Counted from the stretch's first letter, positions 1-14,110 are shown. The stretch: DNA of 64,000 nucleotides from Candidatus Celerinatantimonas neptuna (GCA_911810475.1 OU461276.1:3287501-3351500), one strand, 5' to 3'. Translations and numbers: made by a program. The notes: generated from the letters alone by a model not told the origin.

Positions 1-641
<641 letters not shown>

Positions 642-2282
642 TTAATCTGTTGTTGCAGGAGCCTGATAGATGATTTGTTCTGCCTCAACCTGAAATTCTT
701 CAGCAGAGCTAGAGTTCCACCAGGTTTCCCAGATCGGATTGGGAGTATGGTGTTTTAAAAGGTCATTGGTCGCTACTGGTTGAAAATGTTGGCCAAGTGA
801 CATCAATTGTCCATCTGTTGTGCGATGTTTAAGCATGTGAGGTTTGAGTTTTGCGGGGTCATCAAGGCCAATGCTACCAACCAATTCAAAGAAACTATGA
901 AGTGTGTTGTGGTGAAAGTTTTTGACTCGTTTGCTTTTCCTGTCAATATTAACAGCTTTGCTTCGGGCCGGGTCTTGTGTGGCTATACCTGTTGGGCACT
1001 GATTTGTATTGCAATGGCGAGATTGTAGACAACCAATTGCAAATAGCATGGTTCGGGCTGCATTGACAATATCGGCTCCTACAGCAATCTTAGTGAGTAG
1101 CTCAAAACTTGAGGCGGTTTTTCCTGAAGCAATAATCCGAATTGATTCTCTTAAACCGGTGCCAATGAGGGCATTATGTACAAAATGGACACCTTCAAGG
1201 CATGTCATGCCGAGTCGGTTAGAAAATTCTACAGGGGCTGCTCCTGTGCCACCTTCTGCACCGTCGACCGTGATAAAATCAGGAAGAATGCCCGTTTTCA
1301 ACATGGCTTTACAGATACCGAGAAAGTCTGCCGGATTACCGACACAGAGCTTAAATCCAATTGGTTTTCCACCACTGAGATGTCGTAATTTTTCAACGAA
1401 CTGAAGTAGTGCTATAGGGGTAGTACATTCAGGGTGAACCGCTGGAGATACACAATCTCTATCTATTGGGATCTGGCGAATTTTCGCGATTTCTTCAGTA
1501 ATTTTTGCCTGAGGAAGCACACCGCCATGGCCAGGTTTAGCTCCCTGACTTAATTTAATTTCAATCATTTTTATATTGTCATGGCTGGCTATATTTTGAA
1601 ATGCTGATTCATCGAACTTTCCATCATTAGTTCGGCAACCAAACAGGCCAGAGCCTATTTGCCATACGAGATCTCCACCATGTTTTAAATGATAAGGGCT
1701 GACCCCACCTTCGCCGGTATTGTGATAACAGCCAGCCAGTTTAGCTCCAAGGTTTAATGACTCAATTGCATTAGCACTTAATGCGCCAAAGCTCATAGCG
1801 GAAATATTCAAATATGAAGCCGTGTAAGGCTTTTTGCATTCATGGCTACCGATACGTACACGCATGACTTTTTCATTAACAGTTTTGGGGGACATAGAAT
1901 GCCAGAGGCTTAGATAGTTTTCGGCCATCAGATCGCGTTGAGTACCAAAGGCAATTGTATCCCGGACATCTTTGGCTCTTTGATAAACAAGTGAGCGCTG
2001 CTCTCGGTTAAAAGGGCGCTCTTCCGTATCACTTGCAATAAAGTATTGCTGGATTTCAACTCTGAAGGATTCCAGAATATGTCGGATATAAGCGACTACA
2101 GGGTATAATTTGTTGAGATTATGAGAGCTCAAAGTAAGGTCGTAGAGTCCAATGAGTGTATAACTAATCGTTAAAATGAGAAGCAGTAAAGTAAAAGAAT
2201 GCTCAGAGACCAGATACAAGTATATCGAGATAGCATTGCCAAAAGTGGCAATCAGCCAAAAAATTTTTTGCATGATCGTCAT
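642..2282 (-). CDS. FMN-binding glutamate synthase family protein, membrane-anchored
   Basis: The 546-residue protein matches the stand-alone FMN-binding domain of the glutamate synthase large subunit, a (beta/alpha)8 barrel. Two hydrophobic segments in the first 45 residues suggest a membrane anchor. The barrel signatures are visible (NTGEGGVSPYH, SQGAKPGHGG, DGAEGGTGAAP), as is the 3Fe-4S motif C-x5-C-x4-C (CLQSRHCNTNQC, about residues 420-431). The glutaminase domain and the GXGXG beta-helix domain of true GltB are absent, and no gltD is nearby, so ordinary GOGAT activity is unlikely. The substrate is unknown; YerD of Bacillus belongs to the same class. The start at 2282 is preceded by AGAGGA. 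Confidence 0.85.
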   Translation of the reverse strand: MTIMQKIFWLIATFGNAISIYLYLVSEHSFTLLLLILTISYTLIGLYDLTLSSHNLNKLYPVVAYIRHILESFRVEIQQYFIASDTEERPFNREQRSLVYQRAKDVRDTIAFGTQRDLMAENYLSLWHSMSPKTVNEKVMRVRIGSHECKKPYTASYLNISAMSFGALSANAIESLNLGAKLAGCYHNTGEGGVSPYHLKHGGDLVWQIGSGLFGCRTNDGKFDESAFQNIASHDNIKMIEIKLSQGAKPGHGGVLPQAKITEEIAKIRQIPIDRDCVSPAVHPECTTPIALLQFVEKLRHLSGGKPIGFKLCVGNPADFLGICKAMLKTGILPDFITVDGAEGGTGAAPVEFSNRLGMTCLEGVHFVHNALIGTGLRESIRIIASGKTASSFELLTKIAVGADIVNAARTMLFAIGCLQSRHCNTNQCPTGIATQDPARSKAVNIDRKSKRVKNFHHNTLHSFFELVGSIGLDDPAKLKPHMLKHRTTDGQLMSLGQHFQPVATNDLLKHHTPNPIWETWWNSSSAEEFQVEAEQIIYQAPATTD

Positions 2283-2712
2283 AGAAAATCCTCTTAATCG
2301 TTGCGGCTTTGTTTATATATAGTTTATATATGAGGTATCATATTCCTTTTTCCATCTTTTAACATGATTAGCTGCAATGCATAACAAATTGTTATCATTC
2401 ATTTAAAAATTAGTTGGAAAGAGTTTTCGTATTATGGTCGGAGTGTTGCTTTGGGCTTTGGTTGCCTGGCTTTTCCAGATACGGTATCTCTGCTGTTCTG
2501 TCAATTTGAGTATGATTAATCAGTGAGAATACATAAAAGTTTATATGTATGAATCAATAAATTTTTGTGTGATTTTGTCGGATATTTGAGAAATATCGGT
2601 ATAATGCCGCGCTAAATTAATCTCTGTTTCTTATTCAGAACGGAGGTTAGCGCGTTAATTCGAATGGTATTCGAGCATAATTAATCATAGATCTGCAGAG
2701 GTATCGATAAAT
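2283..2712. other. divergent intergenic region before yjdM
   Basis: The stretch separates two divergently transcribed genes. It holds a promoter-like sequence with an internal palindrome, listed separately. The rest is AT-rich without visible genes. Confidence 0.4.
2575..2605 (+). promoter_or_regulatory. putative yjdM promoter with palindromic operator
   Basis: A TATAAT hexamer at 2600-2605 has a TTGTCG 19 bases upstream (2575-2580). The whole spacer is filled by GATATTT-GAG-AAATATC (2581-2597), a perfect 7-base inverted repeat. This placement is typical for a repressor site. The spacer is longer than the ideal 17 bases. The cognate regulator is unknown. Confidence 0.4.
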
Positions 2713-3048
2713 ATGAGTCTTCCAAATTGTCCCAAATGTAACTCAGAGTATGTGTATTCCGATCAAGAGATGCTGATTTGTCCTGAGTGTGGCCATGAAT
2801 GGAATCCCAATGAAATCGTTGTCGATGAAGATCGCCTTATTGTTAAAGATGCAAATGGAACCCATTTGCAAGATGGGGATAAGGTGACTTTGGCAAAAGA
2901 TCTGAAGGTCAAAGGTTCGTCTCAGGTATTAAAGATTGGAACTAAAGCAACGATTAAACGTTTAGTGGAAGGCGACCATGATTTGGATTGTAAAGTTGAT
3001 GGCGTAGGGGAAATGATGCTTAAGTCTCAGTTTGTCAAAAAGGCCTGA
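2713..3048 (+). CDS. yjdM: YjdM/PhnA-family zinc-ribbon protein
   Basis: At 111 residues this has the same length as E. coli YjdM (formerly PhnA). The N-terminus carries a zinc ribbon with CPKC (residues 6-9) and CPEC (about 23-26). The C-terminal half has the small beta-barrel signature [20 protein letters not shown] followed by KVKGSS and KIGTKATI. Despite its old name, the family is not known to act on phosphonates and its role is unclear. The start has AGAGG about 11 bases upstream. It is a single gene with its own candidate promoter. Confidence 0.93.
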   Translation: MSLPNCPKCNSEYVYSDQEMLICPECGHEWNPNEIVVDEDRLIVKDANGTHLQDGDKVTLAKDLKVKGSSQVLKIGTKATIKRLVEGDHDLDCKVDGVGEMMLKSQFVKKA

Positions 3049-3355
3049 GATACGAATTTCGCATAAAATACTTTGGTAAGCCGGTTTGGTAAATTGAATC
3101 TTTATCTTTTACAATCGGCAGGCCTTTTCTGTAAGAGTCCATGGCCGGAATCCACTTGCCATAGAATGACTATGGCCGAGTGATTTGATTTGCCTTGGAC
3201 CCTGGCTTAACTGTGTCAGATAATTATCTTGGTAGTTTGAATGAATAGCGAATCAATCGTGGTTTTTGTTTTGAGTCGAGATAAAACACGTTGCAACAGG
3301 CTTTTCATTGACTCCCCAGCTTTCAATACATTCTATTTATTTTGAGAAATTTGGT
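3049..3355. other. intergenic region between convergent yjdM and aat
   Basis: The stretch is 307 bases long. CCATGGCCGG near 3140 and CTATGGCCGA near 3170 are similar words but do not form a convincing hairpin. I see no gene or clear terminator. Confidence 0.3.
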
Positions 3356-4042
3356 TCATAATGTTTGGGGTATCCAGCATTCTTTATTTAATGGATGATC
3401 GCGGTGTTGTTCAATTAATGACCGAAAATGCTGCCTTGAGCATGGTGTAACTCCCATGCTCGTGAGATGCGCTGTTGGCATTTGAGCATCAATCCATTGA
3501 CCACCATTTTTCCCAAAGTGTTCAGCCAGTCGAATAAATGCGAGCTTGGATGCGTTCGTTGCACAGTGGAACATAGATTCTCCACAAAAGATTTGACCTA
3601 TACAGACACCATAGAGTCCACCAATCAGTGCATTTTCATCCCAAATTTCAATTGAATGGGCGACTCCAAGTCGATGGAGATTAATATAGGCCTGTTGCAT
3701 GCCGGCTGTGATCCAAGTGCCTTCATTGGGGCGATGGGCACAATAATGAATAACTGATGAGAAATCATGATTGACAGTTGTTTGATAGGTCGTTTTTTTC
3801 AGCCATTTTTTCATGCTATGGCTGATATGAATGGCTTCAGGTTTTAGGATGGCCCGAGTTTGGGGAGACCACCATAGTATGGGTTGATCATCACTAAACC
3901 AGGGGAAAATGCCATGGCGATATGCATTAATCAGTCGTGATGGTGACAGATCACCACCCATTGCAAGAAGACCATCGGGGTCATCGATTGCCTGCTCGAT
4001 ATCCGGGAAAATATTTTCTTCGTTGAGAACATGCAATTGCAT
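3356..4042 (-). CDS. aat: leucyl/phenylalanyl-tRNA--protein transferase
   Basis: Aat transfers Leu or Phe from its tRNA to proteins with an N-terminal Lys or Arg, which marks them for ClpS/ClpAP. Family signatures are clear: GLLAMGGDLSPSRL, YRHGIFPWFS, PILWWSPQTRAI, EGTWITAGMQ and IGGLYGVCIGQIFCGESMF. The length of 228 residues is normal for the family (234 in E. coli). AAGGA sits 7 bases before the ATG. Vibrio and E. coli keep aat near infA and clpA, as here. Confidence 0.97.
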   Translation of the reverse strand: MQLHVLNEENIFPDIEQAIDDPDGLLAMGGDLSPSRLINAYRHGIFPWFSDDQPILWWSPQTRAILKPEAIHISHSMKKWLKKTTYQTTVNHDFSSVIHYCAHRPNEGTWITAGMQQAYINLHRLGVAHSIEIWDENALIGGLYGVCIGQIFCGESMFHCATNASKLAFIRLAEHFGKNGGQWIDAQMPTAHLTSMGVTPCSRQHFRSLIEQHRDHPLNKECWIPQTL

Positions 4043-4094
4043 GGGGTTTTCCTTAAACTGAAAGTATTCAATATTGCCTGAGTGTGGGGTTTTG

Positions 4095-4562
4095 ATGAAA
4101 ATTCATTTGATTATGACGATGCTCATTGCTCTTTTCTTGAGTTATCCGGCTGTTGCTGAATATCAGCGTAATGTGGCCCGGCCTGTAGAGCAAGTTGTTT
4201 TTGGGAGCGTTGATTCGGTTCGCTATTTTACCAAAGAAGAAGCGACTGTGGTTCATCATAATCCTTGGACGACGTTATTAGGGGGGGTAGTTGGCGGTTT
4301 AATCGGAAACCAATTTGGTAAAGGTTGGGGAAGAGTTGTCGCGACCGGGGCTGGAGCGTCTGTTGGAATCGCAATGACACATCGACCAGATCAGTTAAAG
4401 CGGACATCATACCGGTTAGTTGAACTGCTGATTCGCGATTCAAAAACTGACAGGTTGATTGATGTTATTCAGGATTATGATCCATCGATGATTTTTCATA
4501 AAGGTCAGTCGGTGAGAATTCTATATTTTAAAGATGGAGTACGGGTTGATACCACGTATTAG
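4095..4562 (+). CDS. exported glycine-zipper protein
   Basis: The protein begins with a clear Sec signal peptide (MKIHLIMTMLIALFLSYPAVA, cleavage after AVA). No cysteine follows, so it is not a lipoprotein. A glycine-zipper membrane-inserting segment follows (LLGGVVGGLIGNQFGKGWG and VVATGAGASVG). The C-terminal half resembles the SlyB/17-kDa antigen group (RLVELLIRDSKTDRLIDVIQ, GQSVRILYF). It probably lies in the periplasm or outer membrane; its function is unknown. I place the start at 4095, because an upstream start at 4074 would push the signal peptide inwards. Aat is divergent. Confidence 0.75.
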   Translation: MKIHLIMTMLIALFLSYPAVAEYQRNVARPVEQVVFGSVDSVRYFTKEEATVVHHNPWTTLLGGVVGGLIGNQFGKGWGRVVATGAGASVGIAMTHRPDQLKRTSYRLVELLIRDSKTDRLIDVIQDYDPSMIFHKGQSVRILYFKDGVRVDTTY

Positions 4563-4712
4563 ATGTTGATTCAGGTACATAAACTTCAATGCTCATTTTA
4601 TGAATTACGTTGAAACAACCTGAATGATAAAGCTCACTGCGACTGATGATGCTTATTAGAAGTTAAATCAGATATTTTTGAAAAAGATGTATCGGTAGTT
4701 CTACAACCTGTC

Positions 4713-4743
4713 AAAAAAGCTTGGAGCCCTGTGATAGGGCCCC
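4713..4743 (-). terminator. terminator downstream of trxB
   Basis: On the minus strand GGGGCCCT, loop ATCAC and AGGGCTCC form an 8-base stem with one G-U pair. A run of six T follows after four bases. It lies about 55 bases past the trxB stop. Confidence 0.7.
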
Positions 4744-4797
4744 GATGAATAGCTGGGAGTATAACTCCAATTGTGTATTCAGAGCTGACTTATAACC

Positions 4798-6315
<1,518 letters not shown>

Positions 6316-6318
6316 ATG

Positions 6319-6807
6319 ATGGAAGTCAAAGGTCAGCACATGAAGGAACTAGATCGGATCGATCGCAACATACTTAATGAGTTGCAGCAGGACGGTAGAA
6401 TCTCCAATGTGGAGTTGTCAAAGAGGGTTGGTTTGAGTCCGACACCTTGTTTAGAACGGGTAAGACGGCTTGAAAGGCAAGGTTATATCTGTGGCTATAC
6501 AGCTATTTTGAACCCTCAGTATCTGGATGCATCTCTACTCGTCTTTGTTGAGATTACTTTAAATCGGGGAGCCGCAGATGTTTTTGAACAATTTAATAAT
6601 GCGGTTCAACAGCTAGAAGAAATACAAGAATGTCATTTAGTTTCAGGGGATTTTGATTATTTGTTGAAAACCCGCGTGGCTGATATGTCGGCATATCGTC
6701 GGCTCCTTGGTGAGACATTGCTGAGATTGCCGGGGGTCAATGACACACGAACTTATGTCGTGATGGAAGAAGTTAAGCAGAGTAACCGGTTGGTTATTAA
6801 GCATTAA
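6319..6807 (+). CDS. lrp: leucine-responsive global regulator Lrp
   Basis: Lrp is a feast/famine DNA-binding regulator of amino-acid metabolism. The helix-turn-helix (ISNVELSKRVGLSPTPCLER, about residues 26-45) and the RAM domain (DASLLVFVEITLNRG, CHLVSGDFDYLLKTR, LLGETLLRLPGV, RTYVVMEEVKQS) are almost identical to E. coli Lrp over the full 162 residues. Two adjacent ATG codons (6316 and 6319) are possible starts; I take the second. A strong terminator follows, so lrp is a single-gene unit. It precedes ftsK as in E. coli. Confidence 0.97.
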   Translation: MEVKGQHMKELDRIDRNILNELQQDGRISNVELSKRVGLSPTPCLERVRRLERQGYICGYTAILNPQYLDASLLVFVEITLNRGAADVFEQFNNAVQQLEEIQECHLVSGDFDYLLKTRVADMSAYRRLLGETLLRLPGVNDTRTYVVMEEVKQSNRLVIKH

Positions 6808-6849
6808 TTATAATAACGATAATGATATAGAAGCGATGATGACGAGAAG

Positions 6850-6878
6850 GAGCGGCAACTAGCCGCTCTTTTATTTTT
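6850..6878 (+). terminator. Rho-independent terminator of lrp
   Basis: GAGCGGC (6850-6856), loop AACTA and GCCGCTC (6862-6868) form a perfect 7-base GC-rich stem. TTTTATTTTT follows. Confidence 0.93.
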
Positions 6879-7020
6879 GATTGATATAGTTTTGGTGATT
6901 TGAAACATCAACAGGTATGAATATGATTTAACAATTATACCTGCAAGAAGTGCCAAATTATTTTTATAATAGGGGGGTGTTTCTTATGTTTGTGATATTG
7001 AGTATTCGAGGAGTTACTGT

Positions 7021-9444
7021 TTGGCCAGTTTATTCCCTTCAAAATTAAATGGTGTAGAACGTCTTCAGGAAGCTGGAATTATCCTGGTATTCGCGATGGC
7101 TGTATTTTGTGCAATCGCTTTGTTCAGTTTTAATCCTGCCGACCCAAGTTGGTCGCAAAGCTCCTGGCAGGGACATGTAGCAAATGCTGCAGGTTCTTTT
7201 GGGGCGATGACCTCTGATATCCTTTTCTTTCTATTTGGGTTAGTCGCTTATGTGGTCCCAATCATTTTATTTGGGGTAGGGTATTTGTTGTTTTGGCGTC
7301 CATCGCCTCTACAGCAACTTTCTTTTTTTAATGGTGGATTAAGGTTAATTGGATTAGCGTTAGCTTTAGTTAGTGCCAGTGCATTGTCATCTATTAATTT
7401 TAATAATTTTTATTATTTTTCGTCTGGGGGGCTTGTAGGAGATTTGAGTTCAGGAGTTATGATAGCAACGTTTGGTCATCTGGGAAGTACGATTATACTT
7501 TTGGCGGCGCTGGCCATTGGAATTACTCTAATTACCGGGGTTTCCTGGGTGACTATTGTAGAAAGCATCGGTGGTGGTTTAAGTTATTTTTGTCTGTGGT
7601 TTAAAAATAGTTGCGGTCGCATACGTGATCGTCGTTCAGAGGAATCTCCTATAGAGAAAACGGTTGTTGAAGAGTCTGTTTCAGTAGAACACTTACCTCA
7701 TGCATCTAAAATAGTTCAGGGTAGCAGTACAGATGAAAACTGGTTAGATGACATTGAGAATATAGAGTCATCCAGCTCAGGTAGTGTGGTTAGTCGTTCT
7801 GAGCCTTTATTGATGATGGATAATATTGATATATCAGAGACATCATCAATATCGGGTGGCAAAGATAAAAAAGTAACGGCAAAAATGGCCGCGCCTGCCA
7901 ATAGTAAAACTCTTGATGATTTTAAACCGGTAGAAAGACCGAAAGATTTGTCTCCATTACCAGATATGGGGTTGCTGGATCGACCCGATAAAAAAAGTAA
8001 TCCGGTCACTCAAGAGGAACTGGATCAGATAGCCCGTTTAGTTGAAGTTAAATTATTGGACTTTAATATTGAAGCTAAAGTGGTTGCTGTTCATCCGGGA
8101 CCTGTGATCACCCGGTTTGAATTGGATTTAGCTCCAGGCGTTAAAGTCAGTAAAATTACGAATCTGTCTAAAGACTTGGCTCGCTCTCTTTCGGCGATTA
8201 GTGTTCGGGTGGTTGAAGTGATCCCTGGAAAATCGGTTATCGGACTGGAGCTACCGAACAAACATCGTGAAATCGTCTATTTAAGTGAAGTTTTAAACTG
8301 CAGTGAATTTCACAAGAATAAATCACCTTTGACGATGGTCTTAGGCAGTAATATTTCAGGTGAACCTGTTGTGGTTGACCTTGCCCGTATGCCTCACTTA
8401 TTAGTTGCAGGGACAACTGGTTCAGGGAAATCGGTTGGCGTTAATGCAATGATTCTGAGCATGTTGTATAAGTCGACACCTGAAGATGTCCGGCTGATCA
8501 TGATTGATCCTAAGATGCTTGAATTGTCAGTTTATGAAGGCATCCCTCATTTGTTGGCTGAAGTTGTAACGGATATGAAAGAGGCGGCTAATGCGCTGCG
8601 GTGGTGTGTTGGTGAAATGGAGCGCCGTTACAAATTAATGTCAGCTGTCGGAGTTCGTAATCTGAAAGGATATAATACTAAGGTGTTAGATGCTGCGGCT
8701 TTGGGGGAACCAATTACTGATCCATTATGGAAGCCTGGTGATAGCATGGACGAAGAGGCTCCAGCATTAACGAAATTGCCATCGATTGTCGTTATCGTTG
8801 ACGAATTTGCCGATATGATGATGATTGTCGGTAAAAAAGTCGAAGAGCTGATTGCCCGTATTGCTCAAAAAGCCCGTGCAGCAGGGATACACCTTATTTT
8901 GGCAACGCAAAGACCATCGGTTGATGTGATTACTGGATTGATTAAAGCCAATATTCCAACACGTATTGCATTTCAGGTTTCGAGTAAAGTAGATTCGCGG
9001 ACAATTCTGGATCAACAAGGTGCAGAGGCTTTGCTTGGCCAGGGGGATATGTTGTATTTACCGCCTGGTTCTGGTGTTCCTACCCGTGTGCATGGCGCTT
9101 TTGTCGATGACGATGAAGTTCATCGGGTTGTTGCCGACTGGAAACTAAGGGGCGAGCCAGACTATATTGATGAAATTCTAAATGGTGAAACAGGCCCAGA
9201 GGCTCTTTTACCTGGTGAACAGGCTACCGGTGAAGAAGAATTTGATGAACTCTATGATCAGGCTGTTGCGTTTGTTACTGAAACCCGACGGGGCTCTGTT
9301 TCAGGTGTTCAGCGTAAATTTAAAATTGGTTATAACCGGGCTGCCCGGATTGTCGAACAGATGGAATCACAGGGAATTGTTAGCTCCCCAGGGCATAACG
9401 GGAACCGGGAAGTGATTGCACCACCACCGGTAAAAATTGATTAG
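7021..9444 (+). CDS. ftsK: DNA translocase FtsK
   Basis: FtsK is a septal membrane protein that pumps DNA towards dif and activates XerCD. The first 190 residues hold several transmembrane helices with the typical [11 protein letters not shown] loop. A short acidic linker (about 200-310) follows. The motor has Walker [11 protein letters not shown] (about 465-474) and Walker [13 protein letters not shown] (about 587-598). The C-terminal gamma winged helix, which reads KOPS, is [20 protein letters not shown]. At 807 residues it is much shorter than E. coli FtsK (1329) because the linker is short, as in Vibrio-like species. The start is TTG with GAGGAG 6 bases upstream. lolA follows closely. Confidence 0.96.
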   Translation: MASLFPSKLNGVERLQEAGIILVFAMAVFCAIALFSFNPADPSWSQSSWQGHVANAAGSFGAMTSDILFFLFGLVAYVVPIILFGVGYLLFWRPSPLQQLSFFNGGLRLIGLALALVSASALSSINFNNFYYFSSGGLVGDLSSGVMIATFGHLGSTIILLAALAIGITLITGVSWVTIVESIGGGLSYFCLWFKNSCGRIRDRRSEESPIEKTVVEESVSVEHLPHASKIVQGSSTDENWLDDIENIESSSSGSVVSRSEPLLMMDNIDISETSSISGGKDKKVTAKMAAPANSKTLDDFKPVERPKDLSPLPDMGLLDRPDKKSNPVTQEELDQIARLVEVKLLDFNIEAKVVAVHPGPVITRFELDLAPGVKVSKITNLSKDLARSLSAISVRVVEVIPGKSVIGLELPNKHREIVYLSEVLNCSEFHKNKSPLTMVLGSNISGEPVVVDLARMPHLLVAGTTGSGKSVGVNAMILSMLYKSTPEDVRLIMIDPKMLELSVYEGIPHLLAEVVTDMKEAANALRWCVGEMERRYKLMSAVGVRNLKGYNTKVLDAAALGEPITDPLWKPGDSMDEEAPALTKLPSIVVIVDEFADMMMIVGKKVEELIARIAQKARAAGIHLILATQRPSVDVITGLIKANIPTRIAFQVSSKVDSRTILDQQGAEALLGQGDMLYLPPGSGVPTRVHGAFVDDDEVHRVVADWKLRGEPDYIDEILNGETGPEALLPGEQATGEEEFDELYDQAVAFVTETRRGSVSGVQRKFKIGYNRAARIVEQMESQGIVSSPGHNGNREVIAPPPVKID

Positions 9445-9471
9445 TATTTGTTTAACAGATGGGGATATTTG

Positions 9472-10083
9472 ATGAAATTGATGCGAATGATGGTCGTTCT
9501 TATGGCCTTCATCAGTCAATATGCACTGGCCGATGCTGCTAGTACATTAAGGGCAAAGTTACATCCGATACAGCAGTTTTCAGCTAATTTTGAACAAACG
9601 GTGATTAGTCCTCAGGGGAAAGTAATTCATCGGGCTTCAGGTAAATTAGTGATCGCAAAACCAGGAAAATTGAATTGGCAAGAACGCCATCCTGAGCAAG
9701 ATCAAATTATCTCCAATGGTAAGACAATTTGGTATTACAGCCCTATTGTTGAACAGGTTTCAATTTATAATACAACGGATGCTATTGCCCATACTCCTTT
9801 TATTTTGTTAGCTGATCAGCGAAAAGAAGTGTGGCAGAATTATCGGGTTAATACCGTTAAGACTGGTTTTAAAGTTGAAAGCAAAACAGACTCTCAACAG
9901 CCGTCCTTTATCATTTCATTTGATAAACAAGGCGCAATCAGGGAATTTGATGTGGTTGACCACCAAGGGCAGCGTAGTGAATTTAAATTGAGTCATTTTA
10001 ATCTTCATCCCCGCGTTCGTTCAGGTGATTTTATGTTTAAAGTTCCTGATGGCGTTGCGATTGACGACCAGCGCCATGACTAA
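9472..10083 (+). CDS. lolA: outer-membrane lipoprotein carrier LolA
   Basis: LolA takes lipoproteins from LolCDE at the inner membrane and delivers them across the periplasm to LolB. A signal peptide ([22 protein letters not shown]) is followed by family motifs [41 protein letters not shown] and [12 protein letters not shown] use the ATG at 9472 with GATGGGGA upstream. A TTG at 9448 would add residues before the signal peptide. The gene starts 27 bases after ftsK and overlaps rarA by 8 bases, so these three are probably co-transcribed. Confidence 0.95.
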   Translation: MKLMRMMVVLMAFISQYALADAASTLRAKLHPIQQFSANFEQTVISPQGKVIHRASGKLVIAKPGKLNWQERHPEQDQIISNGKTIWYYSPIVEQVSIYNTTDAIAHTPFILLADQRKEVWQNYRVNTVKTGFKVESKTDSQQPSFIISFDKQGAIREFDVVDHQGQRSEFKLSHFNLHPRVRSGDFMFKVPDGVAIDDQRHD

Positions 10084-11407
10084 TCTGGGTTTCGATTTTG
10101 CAGCAGATTTCAGGCCATTAGCTGCTAGAATGCGGCCTTCATCGCTGGAGCAATTCGCTGGTCAAAAGCAACTGCTAGAGTCAAGTAAACCACTTTATCA
10201 GGCGATTATAAAAGGTCAGCTTCATTCGATGATTCTGTGGGGACCTCCGGGAACGGGGAAAACCACATTAGCGGAGTTGATTGCCCATTATGCTGATGCG
10301 CAGGTTGAGAAAGTATCAGCAGTGACGTCAGGGATGAAAGAGATTCGCGAAGCAATTGAGCGGGCTAAAATAGCCCAGCAAAGTGGCCGAAGAACAATAC
10401 TATTCGTGGATGAAGTCCACCGTTTCAATAAAACACAGCAAGATGCTTTTTTACCTCATATTGAAGACGGAACGGTAATTTTCATTGGAGCAACTACAGA
10501 AAATCCATCTTTTGAAGTCAATAATGCATTGCTCTCAAGGGCGAGGGTCTATGTACTTGAGCGATTAAGTGATGAGGATATTCAGCAGGTACTTGAATCG
10601 GCTTTGATTTTTGATGAACAGCTTAAGTCCCGACAGTTACATTTTTCTGAAGGTGCGGCTGAAAAGCTGGCGCAGTTTGCTCAGGGGGATGCCAGGCGTG
10701 CTTTGAATTTACTTGAAATGGCAACTGATCTTGTCAGTGATGGTGATGAAATCAATGACTCTATGTTAGGTCAGGTATGTGGCGCTCAGTTTGCCCAGGT
10801 GGATAAATTAGGCGATCAATATTATGACTTACTTTCAGCTTTGCACAAATCCATTCGAGGCTCAAATCCTGATGGGGCTTTGTTTTGGTATTGTCGGATA
10901 TTAGAGGCCGGTTGTAGTCCTTTAATTGTGGCTCGCCGATTATTAGCTATTGCATCGGAAGATGTTGGCAATGCGGATATCCGGGCGATGCGAGTCGCGT
11001 TAAATGCCTGGGATTGTTTCACCCGAGTTGGACCTGCTGAAGGTGAACGGGCAATTGCCCAGGCCGTTGTTTTTCTGGCTTGTGCAGCAAAAAGTAATGC
11101 GTTATACACTGCTTTTAAAGCAGCCAGACAAGCGGCTAAAGATTACGGACACTTGCCTGTTCCTATTTATTTGCGCAATGCACCCACAAAATTAATGGCT
11201 GAAATGGGCTTTGGGGCGGAGTATCGCTATGCCCATCTTGAACCGGGGGCGTATGCGGCAGGAGAATGCTATTTACCTGAATCGATTGCTGACTTGCAGT
11301 TTTATCAGCCATCGGATCGCGGACTTGAAAAACAAATTCGTGAAAAATTAGATTATCTACATGAATTAGATGCAAAAAGTGTTAAACAACGATATCCCAA
11401 TAAGTGA
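10076..11407 (+). CDS. rarA: replication-associated recombination protein A (AAA+ ATPase)
   Basis: RarA (MgsA) is a clamp-loader-like AAA+ ATPase acting at stalled replication forks. The start [20 protein letters not shown] matches the E. coli N-terminus, so I place it at 10076 and not at an upstream ATG (10025) in the same frame. Motifs: Walker [10 protein letters not shown] (about 56-64), Walker [12 protein letters not shown], sensor 1 [13 protein letters not shown], arginine finger SRARVY, and C-terminal ASEDVGNAD and RNAPTKLM. It overlaps the end of lolA by 8 bases, which implies translational coupling. serS follows, as in E. coli. Confidence 0.97.
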   Translation: MTNLGFDFAADFRPLAARMRPSSLEQFAGQKQLLESSKPLYQAIIKGQLHSMILWGPPGTGKTTLAELIAHYADAQVEKVSAVTSGMKEIREAIERAKIAQQSGRRTILFVDEVHRFNKTQQDAFLPHIEDGTVIFIGATTENPSFEVNNALLSRARVYVLERLSDEDIQQVLESALIFDEQLKSRQLHFSEGAAEKLAQFAQGDARRALNLLEMATDLVSDGDEINDSMLGQVCGAQFAQVDKLGDQYYDLLSALHKSIRGSNPDGALFWYCRILEAGCSPLIVARRLLAIASEDVGNADIRAMRVALNAWDCFTRVGPAEGERAIAQAVVFLACAAKSNALYTAFKAARQAAKDYGHLPVPIYLRNAPTKLMAEMGFGAEYRYAHLEPGAYAAGECYLPESIADLQFYQPSDRGLEKQIREKLDYLHELDAKSVKQRYPNK

Positions 11408-11494
11408 TAGAATAAAAGGATCAATGACTTTATAGTGTTGAGTTAGAGGCGCAAGCCGATTTAGTGTATGCCTGACCCCAGGCTGATGGAATAA

Positions 11495-12802
<1,308 letters not shown>

Positions 12803-13059
12803 TGCCTTGATACAGCAAAAGGGAAAGTCTTGACAGGGCTTTTCCATATTATTTAATCTTAATGTAAGACGGTTGAATTTGAATTAAACTCAACTAAAAC
12901 CGATTGCGATGTCATTCTTGTTTTGAATAAAAAATTAAAGGATTAATGGCAGATGTTTTTTTGCAGGGGGGACGCTCTTGTTTAAAAACTATTTTATAGA
13001 TTCAATGCACGGATGAACTATAGATAATTTACAAATCAGCTTTAGAGAGTTCAGTTTAT

Positions 13060-13701
13060 ATGGAAAATCTGTGGGTCCATGCTTCAACGGTATTTATGAG
13101 TTTTTTTGCGATTATGAATCCAATCGCTAATGTTCCAATTTTTTTAGGGTTAACCTCTAATGATGATGCGGGTACAACTCGCATTGTTGCATTGCGGGCT
13201 GTTGTTCTGGCTTTCTTTATTGTCGCAGTATTTACATTAACTGGTCATCTAATCTTTCAACTTTTTGGTATCACTTTATCTGCATTTCGTATCATCGGAG
13301 GTTTGTTAGTTTGTACCATCGGATTTCAAATGTTGCATGGCAATCATTCAGGAATGCATCAATTACCGAGTGAAGATAATGATGCTTGCCGGGAAGCATT
13401 ATTAAGTGTTTCTATTTTTCCATTAGCAATGCCGATTTTAGCTGGCCCCGGGACTATTGTAACGGCAATGAATTATTCAGCTCATGGTGGTTGGCTTGAG
13501 CTGGCGATCACTTTGATTGCTTTTGCTCTGTTGTGCTTTATTACGTTTATATTTTTCATTTTTGGTAAGCGGTTCGTTGCTATTATTGGAACCGGTGCAC
13601 TTGGTGTGATAACACGTTTGATGGGGCTAATTCTTGCTGTTATTGGGGTACAGATGTTAATTGCCGGTATTCATGGAGCATTTCCGATGTTGCATGGGTA
13701 G
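13060..13701 (+). CDS. MarC-family integral membrane protein
   Basis: The 213-residue protein has six predicted membrane helices and the MarC/UPF0056 signatures FFAIMNPIANVPIFLGLT, FGITLSAFRIIGGLLV, SIFPLAMPILAGPGTI and TRLMGLILAVIGVQML. The MarC/YhgN/YchE family sits in the inner membrane. Its early link to multiple antibiotic resistance was not upheld, and the substrate is unknown. YhgN and YchE are equally close relatives, so I give no symbol. It appears monocistronic. Confidence 0.85.
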   Translation: MENLWVHASTVFMSFFAIMNPIANVPIFLGLTSNDDAGTTRIVALRAVVLAFFIVAVFTLTGHLIFQLFGITLSAFRIIGGLLVCTIGFQMLHGNHSGMHQLPSEDNDACREALLSVSIFPLAMPILAGPGTIVTAMNYSAHGGWLELAITLIAFALLCFITFIFFIFGKRFVAIIGTGALGVITRLMGLILAVIGVQMLIAGIHGAFPMLHG

Positions 13702-14110
13702 ATGCGTATTTGTGGGGGATATTACCTCTAGTAAAAGGCTGTTGTATTTTTTGCTCAATTTTAGCTTAGATTCCATATGAATCGGTGTTCTCATTCAGAC
13801 CAATTCTAAGTAGGGGCTGAAAATAAATGGTAATTATGTATCTTAAAGGGAGATTTTAGCGCCTTTTGTTTGAGTTATTTTATCCTTAAACGCTGAGTAT
13901 AATGCCTGATGTGATAATGGAGGATTTTTTTGATTAGGTCTGCATTAAACAAGCTTTAAAGAGCTATATTCATTTCATCAGTCCATTGATTGCACTAAAT
14001 TACAATTCATCATGCTTTGGGGAAAGCTCTATTGATATATATTTGGCCGTTTTGAATAGTCGTTTCGAATGATTGACCCCATATTTTTAGGATATTTTTG
14101 AAAGGATCTT
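13702..14110. other. intergenic region, no feature seen
   Basis: The stretch is 409 AT-rich bases. A TATAAT occurs near 13899 but without a well-spaced -35 box. I see no gene, terminator or repeat. Confidence 0.3.

Noticed and set aside
1009-1404. A 131-codon plus-strand frame inside the glutamate-synthase-like gene.
   Set aside because: It lies antisense to conserved FMN and Fe-S motifs and is a shadow.
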